Shown: positions 1 through 4,875 of the stretch, piece by piece
Position numbering within the stretch: position 1 is the first letter of the stretch
How the letters are laid out: each line of letters starts with the position of its first letter
NCBI GenBank assembly: GCA_012840625.1
Contig: DUSB01000016.1
Coordinates: forward strand, 1-6,786
Reading direction: 5' to 3'
Length of the DNA stretch: 6,786 bases
Source: Syntrophomonadaceae bacterium
Lineage (GTDB): Bacteria; Bacillota; Syntrophomonadia; Syntrophomonadales; Syntrophomonadaceae
The notes under the pieces: model-generated
What the model was told of the DNA's origin: nothing
What the model saw: the letters and a program-made list of their open reading frames with translations, nothing else
Databases searched by the model: none
Position numbers and translations under genes: made by a program

Positions 1-1134
1 GGAACCTTTGTAACTACGGACCTTTTTATCTTCTTCCTGTTTTATGAAGTGGTGGTGGTCCCCATCTACCTGCTGGTTATTATGTTTGGTTCCTCCCAGC
101 GTGTGACTAAAGAATATGCAGGGATGAAGTTAACCATCTATCTCCTGATAGGAAGTGCTTTTTTACTGGTGGGGTTGATTTCACTTTTTGTGGTTTCAAA
201 AAATATTCTGGGTACCCCCAATATGGATATTGCTACTCTGGCCACCATTGATTTCCCGGTGGGTTTCCAGATTTTTGCCTGTGCGCTGATGACACTCGGT
301 TTTGGAACGCTATTATCCATGTTTCCGTTTCATGCCTGGTCACCGGATGGTTATGCAGGTGCACCGACTGCTGTCAGCATGATTCATGCCGGGGTACTGA
401 AAAAAATAGGCGGCTACGGCCTGATTCGTATCGGTCTGTTTATTCTGCCAGTTGGTGCTAAATACATTGCACCGATTATTGCCGTTCTGGCAATTGCGAA
501 CGTTATCTATGCTGCTTTTATCTGCTTGAGTCAAAGGGATCTCAAGTACATCGTGGGTTATTCCAGCGTAAGCCATATGGGATATGTACTTATTGGTGTA
601 GCAGCCATGAACCTGATCAGCTTGAACGGTGCAGTGATGATGATGTTTGCTCATGGTGTCATGGCAGCACTCTTCTTCTCGATGATTGGGAATCTGTATG
701 AAAAAAGCCATACCCGCGATATAGATGCTCTGGGAGGGATTGCTCATCAGATGCCCCGTCTGGCAGCAGGTTTTATGTTAGCCGGGCTTGCATCCCTGGG
801 ATTACCGGGAACGGTTAATTTTATCGGTGAATTTACCGTTTTTGTAGGTGCTTTCAGTGTATACCGGGTGCTTTCCATCCTGGCTATTACGGGAATTGTT
901 TTAACGGCAGTCTATATTTTGCGGACACTGGGTGATGTTTTATTTGGTCCCCGTAAGGAAGAATGGGATCACCTCGAGGACTTAAAAGGACCCGAGCTTA
1001 TTCCGCTTCTGGTTCTGGGAAGTGCAATCCTGGTGGGAGGCATACTGCCGTTTACCGTCATGGATCTGATAAATTCCGGTGTTGGTGAATTGATTGCACA
1101 GATCGGGACCATACAGATAGGAGGGATCTTCTAA
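1..1134 (+). CDS. nuoM: NADH-quinone oxidoreductase subunit M (antiporter-like subunit of complex I), 5' end cut by window edge
   Basis: Membrane subunit of proton-pumping NADH:quinone oxidoreductase or a complex I-like enzyme. It forms one of the three antiporter-like proton channels. The reading frame is open to base 1, so the GTG at 49 is internal; 377 residues are visible and, against a usual length near 500, roughly the first 120 are missing. Visible family landmarks: the FFLFYE segment with the conserved TM5 glutamate (visible residue 16), the WSPDGYAGAPTAVSMIHAGVLKK loop/helix with the TM7 lysine (about residue 135), RDLKYIVGYSSVSHMGYV with the TM8 lysine (about 182), and GLPGTVNFIGEF with the TM12 glutamate (about 277). 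All charged residues of the proton path therefore appear present. The protein is almost entirely hydrophobic helices. The stop codon overlaps the nuoN start by one base (TAATG), indicating one operon with translational coupling. The related antiporter subunits NuoL and MrpD were considered, but position directly before nuoN and the motifs favour NuoM. Confidence 0.95.
   Translation, partial: GTFVTTDLFIFFLFYEVVVVPIYLLVIMFGSSQRVTKEYAGMKLTIYLLIGSAFLLVGLISLFVVSKNILGTPNMDIATLATIDFPVGFQIFACALMTLGFGTLLSMFPFHAWSPDGYAGAPTAVSMIHAGVLKKIGGYGLIRIGLFILPVGAKYIAPIIAVLAIANVIYAAFICLSQRDLKYIVGYSSVSHMGYVLIGVAAMNLISLNGAVMMMFAHGVMAALFFSMIGNLYEKSHTRDIDALGGIAHQMPRLAAGFMLAGLASLGLPGTVNFIGEFTVFVGAFSVYRVLSILAITGIVLTAVYILRTLGDVLFGPRKEEWDHLEDLKGPELIPLLVLGSAILVGGILPFTVMDLINSGVGELIAQIGTIQIGGIF
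1119..1125 (+). promoter_or_regulatory. Ribosome binding site of nuoN inside the nuoM end
   Basis: AGGAGGG lies 8 bases before the ATG at 1134 and is embedded in the last codons of nuoM. With the TAATG overlap it fixes the nuoN start and suggests coupled translation of the two subunits in equal amounts. Confidence 0.85.
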
Positions 1135-2546
1135 TGAACTACGCTTTATTATCGACAGAAGTCCTGACTGCTGTCATTGGTCTGACGGTTCTCGTTGCCG
1201 GGTTAATTCTCCCCCAGCGGGGGAAGAAGGTAGTGGGTATCCTGGCGATGTTAATGACAATGCTGGTGCTGGTCGTAGCCAGCCTTCATTTCACAGATTA
1301 TGAAGTGTTTTTTGGTGGCGTTTATCAGGTCGATGCCTATGGGAGCTTTTTTAAGATACTTTTCCTGTCGGCGGGTCTTTTAGTTATGTTGATGGGTGGC
1401 AAGTATGTAGAACGCTTTGAGGAGAGAAGCTCTGAATTTTATGCCCTTACTATTCTGGCCACCCTGGGGATGATTATAATGGCCTGTGCCGGCGATTTAA
1501 TCACCATTTACGTTGGCCTGGAATTAATGACCATTAGCTTTTATATTCTCACGGCCTATGTGCTCAACGATGAAGCTTCAGCAGAAGCAGGACTTAAATA
1601 TCTAATTCTGGGTGCGATATCTTCGGCGGTGCTGTTATTTGGTATGAGTCTGGTCTTTGCTATGACAGGTACCACCATTGTCCGGGATATTGCCGCCCAG
1701 TTTACTGTTCAGCCAGCTATGATTGCAGGAATTGTACTGATGATAGCAGGTTTTGCCTTTAAGATATCCGCGGTTCCATTTCATATGTGGGTGCCGGATA
1801 TTTACCAGGGCGCCCCTACTCCAGTAACTGCTTATCTGGCCGTAGCTTCGAAAGCAGCAGGATTTGCGGCCCTGGCCAGGGTCTTTATGCTGGCTTTCCC
1901 ACTGGATCAGTTTAACTGGTCGCTTGCACTGGCCATTCTGGCGGCTATTACGATTGTAGTTGGGAACTTGATTGCGCTGGCACAAAAAGATGTGAAACGG
2001 CTGCTGGCCTATTCAAGTATTGCTCAGGCCGGGTATATTTTAGCTGGTTTAGCGGCAGCGAATGTATATGGGTTAAAAGGGGTTCTTTTCTATGCCATGC
2101 TCTATGTATTTTCTAATACCGGTGCTTTTGCCGTCACCACGGCAGTGGAGGTGGAAACGGGCAGTACCGATATAACAGCCTTCAATGGTCTGGCCAAGCG
2201 ATCGCCTTTTATAGCAGCAGTTATGACCATTTGTATGCTTTCGCTGGCAGGTATTCCACCCCTGGCAGGTTTTGTCGGGAAATTCTACCTGTTTTCAGGT
2301 GCTATTGAGTCAGGGTATCTGTGGTTAGCCTTTATTGGTTTAATTATGAGTATGGTATCGGTGTACTACTATTTAACCGTAGCCAAGGCCATGTATATTG
2401 GCCCGGCTGAAAGTGAAGAAGGAATGGCTATTGGAGGAGCTGCACGCTTTGCCCTCTGGGCCTGTCTGGCAGGGACGATTTTATTTGGTGTCTTCCCGGC
2501 TCCCCTGTCACAGATGACTCAATGTGCCATCGGCCTATTCTTTTAA
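1134..2546 (+). CDS. nuoN: NADH-quinone oxidoreductase subunit N (antiporter-like subunit of complex I)
   Basis: Complete 470-residue polytopic membrane protein, close to the family length of about 480. It is the antiporter-like subunit nearest the NuoA/J/K/H part of the complex I membrane arm and contributes one proton channel. Charged residues expected of the family are visible: the TM5 glutamate in YVGLEL (E130), the TM7 lysine in FAFKISAVPFHMWVPD (K210), a second lysine in LAVASK (K240), the TM8 lysine in QKDVKRLLAYSS (K288), and a lysine, not a glutamate, in the TM12 motif GFVGKF (K383), which is typical of NuoN and separates it from NuoM and NuoL. The sequence PDIYQGAPTPV is a strong family signature. 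The ATG start is set by the AGGAGGG site and the one-base overlap with nuoM. NuoN is commonly the last gene of nuo operons, which fits the terminator about 155 bases downstream. Nothing looks truncated or frameshifted. Confidence 0.97.
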   Translation: MNYALLSTEVLTAVIGLTVLVAGLILPQRGKKVVGILAMLMTMLVLVVASLHFTDYEVFFGGVYQVDAYGSFFKILFLSAGLLVMLMGGKYVERFEERSSEFYALTILATLGMIIMACAGDLITIYVGLELMTISFYILTAYVLNDEASAEAGLKYLILGAISSAVLLFGMSLVFAMTGTTIVRDIAAQFTVQPAMIAGIVLMIAGFAFKISAVPFHMWVPDIYQGAPTPVTAYLAVASKAAGFAALARVFMLAFPLDQFNWSLALAILAAITIVVGNLIALAQKDVKRLLAYSSIAQAGYILAGLAAANVYGLKGVLFYAMLYVFSNTGAFAVTTAVEVETGSTDITAFNGLAKRSPFIAAVMTICMLSLAGIPPLAGFVGKFYLFSGAIESGYLWLAFIGLIMSMVSVYYYLTVAKAMYIGPAESEEGMAIGGAARFALWACLAGTILFGVFPAPLSQMTQCAIGLFF

Positions 2547-2663
2547 AAGCTGATTGATAAAACCTCGACTGCTTAATAGCTCTGCTGTGATCAGGGAATA
2601 TACAGGCCGGGGAATTATGGTTAAGAAGACCTAGCTGGGAAGAGGCAGTGTATTGCCTGATTG

Positions 2664-2682
2664 GGTGCGAGTTAGGTGCGAG
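2664..2682. repeat. Short direct repeat in the nuoN 3' untranslated tail
   Basis: GGTGCGAG occurs twice, at 2664-2671 and 2675-2682, an 11-base period. Just upstream, 2643-2658 can form a weak AGGCA/TGCCT hairpin. The whole stretch 2547-2701 has no supported gene; the only reading of note is a five-codon ATG frame near 2618, too short and without a ribosome binding site. The repeat may be chance. Confidence 0.35.
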
Positions 2683-2701
2683 CGGTCAAAGAAGATGAAA
2701 T

Positions 2702-2733
2702 AAAAAACGCCCTGTAAACAGGGCGTTTTTTTT
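2702..2733. terminator. Bidirectional intrinsic terminator between convergent genes
   Basis: A perfect 7-bp GC-rich stem, CGCCCTG (2708-2714) and CAGGGCG (2719-2725), closes a TAAA loop. It is followed by eight T (2726-2733) on the + strand and preceded by six A (2702-2707), which become a U tract on the - strand. The A and T tracts can extend the stem. It would terminate the nuo operon from the left and the CofE-like gene, whose stop ends only 5 bases away at 2739, from the right. Confidence 0.93.
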
Positions 2734-2738
2734 ATTGC

Positions 2739-3914
2739 TTATAAGAAGCCTTTTATTATGATCAAGGGTGTACCCTCATCGGCTGATCCACTTACGAGAT
2801 CAGCCAGACTGGATAGCAGGTCTTCTACTTTTCTAGGGGTGGTACCTTCGGTTTCAATTCCGTTGCTGACAGCGGCAGAAGCTATTTTCTCTTCTACCGT
2901 CTTTTCTACTGTCGCCAAGTCCATTCCCTCTTCCAGCATCTTATCAACCAAGTACTTGTATTTCAAACCTTGCCGATAGCGGTTACGTAAACCAGGAGTG
3001 GTACCGAAAGCGGGCTGTGGATCGGCCAGTTCATATATACCGGTAGACGGATCACGATAGGCTCCATCCCCGTAGACAATAGCTTCTATATTTACGCCTA
3101 GGTTTTCGGCCACACATTTTTGAATATGCCGGGCAAAATCATCGGCATCTCGTGGTGCCAGTTTGAGCTTGGTCGGGGTGGATAAGTTGCTGCCTAAAAG
3201 ACCCCATTCAGACCAAGCGGCAGCATTGGGATCACTACAAATATCCTGTAAGGTGATACAGCGTGCCCCCCGGGATTCTAATTTTTCACGACAGCGCTGC
3301 CGTTGATGGACATTTGCTACTACAATGCCATCAAGATTATAGCTTAATATATGCAAAGGATCATTACAGATCACAATTTCCCCCTGCGCTCCAGTGTCAG
3401 CAATAATATCCTGATAAAGCTGTAAATAATTAACTCCGGTAATGGGGTGGACATATTCTTCCTGTAAGTCTTCAGGACGTATGACCCCCTGATTTTGCGC
3501 TGCCAGAGATTCTGATACATCTAGCGGTAAGAGCTGATTACCCACTTCATCAGTAGGGTGTGATAGCTGCACCACTACTTTCCCCTCTGGAACCGCGCCC
3601 GCAATACCTTTTAGAATAAGGGAAAAACGGTTGCGGCTTAATATGGGAAAGAGTATACCTATACTGGCATTCTGGTTTATATTTAGCTGGGCATGAACAT
3701 CCTTAACAATATCAGGTAAGGTAACATAATTATTTTGGGCACGGGCGACCACTGACTCTGTTATACATACGGTATCCCCGTCTTCCAGCAGGCCATCCTG
3801 ATGGCATCTTTCTAGAGCATCATATACCATACCTGACAGGTCGCAGCCGGGTGCGATTATGCCCATTTTGACCCCAAAGGCAGTAACCCCTAAATAGTCA
3901 GGCATTTTAACCAC
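2739..3914 (-). CDS. F420-0:gamma-glutamyl ligase (CofE)-like protein, long form, function uncertain
   Basis: A soluble protein of 391 residues from the chosen start. Near the N-terminus, GDTVCITESVVARAQ (about residues 46-60) matches the family motif GDVLVVTSKIVSKAEG. At the C-terminus, RKVEDLLSSLADLVSGSADEGTPLIIIKG (about 361-389) matches the conserved end of CofE. YGDGAYRDPSTGIYELADP (281-299) and SRNRFSLILKG (93-103) look like further conserved blocks. Canonical CofE adds glutamate to F420-0 using GTP and is about 250 residues; this protein carries a longer middle, so the reaction cannot be assumed. No signal peptide or membrane helix is seen. Start: an ATG at 3962 lies upstream of the predicted transcript start and is unlikely; a GTG at 3914 has AAAGGA nine bases before it; an ATG at 3905 (MPDYLGV) is the alternative. 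The gene follows kdpE on the same strand after a gap of 163 bases but has its own promoter. It is often annotated coenzyme F420-0:L-glutamate ligase; superfamily assignment is firm, substrate is not. Confidence 0.8.
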   Translation of the reverse strand: MVKMPDYLGVTAFGVKMGIIAPGCDLSGMVYDALERCHQDGLLEDGDTVCITESVVARAQNNYVTLPDIVKDVHAQLNINQNASIGILFPILSRNRFSLILKGIAGAVPEGKVVVQLSHPTDEVGNQLLPLDVSESLAAQNQGVIRPEDLQEEYVHPITGVNYLQLYQDIIADTGAQGEIVICNDPLHILSYNLDGIVVANVHQRQRCREKLESRGARCITLQDICSDPNAAAWSEWGLLGSNLSTPTKLKLAPRDADDFARHIQKCVAENLGVNIEAIVYGDGAYRDPSTGIYELADPQPAFGTTPGLRNRYRQGLKYKYLVDKMLEEGMDLATVEKTVEEKIASAAVSNGIETEGTTPRKVEDLLSSLADLVSGSADEGTPLIIIKGFL

Positions 3915-3923
3915 AGGCAACAA

Positions 3924-3929
3924 TCCTTT
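3924..3929 (-). promoter_or_regulatory. Ribosome binding site of the CofE-like gene
   Basis: AAAGGA on the - strand is nine bases before the GTG at 3914-3912. It is too close to the preceding TTG codons and 18 bases from the ATG at 3905, so it favours the GTG start. The match is moderate. Confidence 0.5.
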
Positions 3930-3964
3930 TCTATAAAATTTTGAGCATGTTGGTGCCCTCATAC

Positions 3965-3993
3965 ACTATAAAGGAAAAAGCTAGCGCTTTCAA
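3965..3993 (-). promoter_or_regulatory. Sigma-A type promoter of the CofE-like gene
   Basis: On the - strand, TTGAAA (3993-3988) and TATAGT (3970-3965) are separated by exactly 17 bases, each one or two bases from the TTGACA/TATAAT consensus. The transcript would begin near 3958, giving a leader of about 45 bases to the GTG at 3914. The spacer holds a small dyad, AAAGC-TAGC-GCTTT (3977-3990), which could be a repressor site or chance. I see no clear intrinsic terminator between kdpE and this promoter, so some readthrough from kdpDE is possible. Confidence 0.75.
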
Positions 3994-3997
3994 TCTT

Positions 3998-4017
3998 TTA
4001 CTAGTATTTACTAGTAA
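3998..4017. promoter_or_regulatory. Candidate operator: 20-bp dyad made of two TACTAGTA palindromes
   Basis: TTACTAGTA (3998-4006), a two-base centre, and TACTAGTAA (4009-4017) form an inverted repeat that is perfect outside the centre. Each half contains the self-complementary octamer TACTAGTA, and the two octamers repeat with a 10-base period, one helical turn. The dyad ends 4 bases upstream of the -35 box and centres near -50 from the predicted transcript start, a place suited to an activator or to a repressor that touches the -35 region. The cognate regulator is unknown. Confidence 0.6.
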
Positions 4018-4077
4018 GTATTACGAAAATACCATTAATGTATTAACTTTTTGCCGGTCCATAAATGGGTTAAGAAC

Positions 4078-4794
4078 TTAAGCCTCCTGGTCAGTAAGCT
4101 TTTGTTTGCGGGTTAAGGTCATCCGGTATCCTACTCCTGGTTCAGTTATGATAAAGCGCGGCTGTGCGGGCTCTGGCTCAATTTTCTTGCGTAGCTGCCC
4201 GACATAAACACGCAGGTAATGGTTTTCGTTCTGGTATTCTTTTCCCCACACTTTTTTCAGCAGCTGTTTATGGGTAAGCACCTTACCTTCATTGATAACC
4301 AGTTCTTTCAGCAGATCATATTCAATGGGGGTTAATTTTACTTCTTCATCATTGACCAGAACCAGCCGCCGTGACAAGTCAACGGTGAGGCCTTCAAATT
4401 CTAAGAGCGGCTCTACCTGCGTATTAGTATGGTGGCGCAGGGCAACACGGATACGGGCCAGAAGCTCTCCCATGCTGAAAGGTTTGGTGATATAATCATC
4501 GGCCCCCTCATCTAATGCCGGTATTTTATCACTCTCCTGTTCACGTACTGAAAGAATAATAATAGGCACCTCAGTCCATTCTCGCAGGCGATGAATCACT
4601 TCCAATCCGTCAATGTCAGGTAAGCCCATATCCAAGATAATCAAGTCGGGTCGAAATACAGTTGCTTCGAGCAACCCTTCTTTCCCGCTTGCTGCTTCAC
4701 TGAATATGTAGCCATGACCGGTAAGTGCTACTTTAAGTAGTCTGCGAATTTCTGGTTCATCGTCAATCACCAGGATTTTAGCTTTGCTTGTCAA
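4078..4794 (-). CDS. kdpE: KdpE-type response regulator (OmpR/PhoB family)
   Basis: DNA-binding response regulator partner of KdpD; in characterised systems the phosphorylated protein activates the kdpFABC potassium-pump operon. From the chosen TTG start it has 238 residues, close to the usual 225-235. The receiver domain (about 5-118) shows the acidic pair DD (11-12), the phosphoacceptor aspartate in LIILDMGLPD (D55), a serine at the switch position (S82) and the conserved lysine in ITKPF (K104). A winged-helix domain (about 130-226) carries LTPIEYDLLKELVINEGKVLTHKQLL and ends with the ITEPGVGYRM wing. Start: a GTG at 4806 gives four more residues but lacks a suitably placed Shine-Dalgarno, whereas TTG at 4794 sits 5 bases after AAGGTGGTGA. 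The gene lies 81 bases downstream of kdpD on the same strand. The specific KdpE assignment rests on the KdpD neighbour, since receiver plus winged helix alone is common to many regulators. Confidence 0.9.
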   Translation of the reverse strand: MTSKAKILVIDDEPEIRRLLKVALTGHGYIFSEAASGKEGLLEATVFRPDLIILDMGLPDIDGLEVIHRLREWTEVPIIILSVREQESDKIPALDEGADDYITKPFSMGELLARIRVALRHHTNTQVEPLLEFEGLTVDLSRRLVLVNDEEVKLTPIEYDLLKELVINEGKVLTHKQLLKKVWGKEYQNENHYLRVYVGQLRKKIEPEPAQPRFIITEPGVGYRMTLTRKQKLTDQEA

Positions 4795-4799
4795 TACTT

Positions 4800-4809
4800 T
4801 CACCACCTT
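4800..4809 (-). promoter_or_regulatory. Shine-Dalgarno deciding the kdpE start
   Basis: AAGGTGGTGA on the - strand matches the anti-Shine-Dalgarno complement AAGGAGGTGA at nine of ten positions and ends 5 bases before the TTG at 4794-4792. The two GTG codons that would extend the frame lie inside this site, so they are more likely part of the binding site than starts. Confidence 0.7.
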
Positions 4810-4832
4810 ATTAATTAAGCTGTTCCTTTATT

Positions 4833-4859
4833 CCGGCATAAAAACCTTCCTTATACCGG
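4833..4859 (-). other. Intercistronic RNA hairpin between kdpD and kdpE
   Basis: On the - strand CCGGTATAA (4859-4851) can pair with TTATGCCGG (4841-4833): nine pairs including one G-U wobble, with a nine-base loop GGAAGGTTT. No U tract follows, so it is not a standard terminator. It could act in mRNA processing or stability, or modulate kdpE expression. The loop carries a Shine-Dalgarno-like GGAAGG, followed 5 bases later by ATG CCG GAA TAA (4839-4828), a possible three-codon reading frame. Confidence 0.5.
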
Positions 4860-4875
4860 GATATTAATAAGTTAT

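Noticed and set aside
49..51. GTG at 49 as the start of nuoM
   Set aside because: The frame is open back to base 1, and the upstream residues (GTFVTTDLFIFFLFYE) are conserved NuoM sequence including the TM5 glutamate. The gene is cut by the window edge.
340..747. 135-codon reverse-strand frame inside nuoM, and similar frames inside nuoN, kdpE and kdpD
   Set aside because: They lie opposite well-recognised genes, show no family motifs and have biased compositions typical of antisense shadows.
3998..4017. TACTAGTA dyad as a CRISPR repeat or transposon end
   Set aside because: There is one inverted unit only, with no spacers, transposase or target duplication, and it sits at promoter distance, so an operator is the better reading.
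4018..4077. Possible terminator after kdpE
   Set aside because: Only 4-5 bp AT-rich stems (for example GTATT/AATAC at 4018-4032) are present, without a GC stem followed by a U tract.
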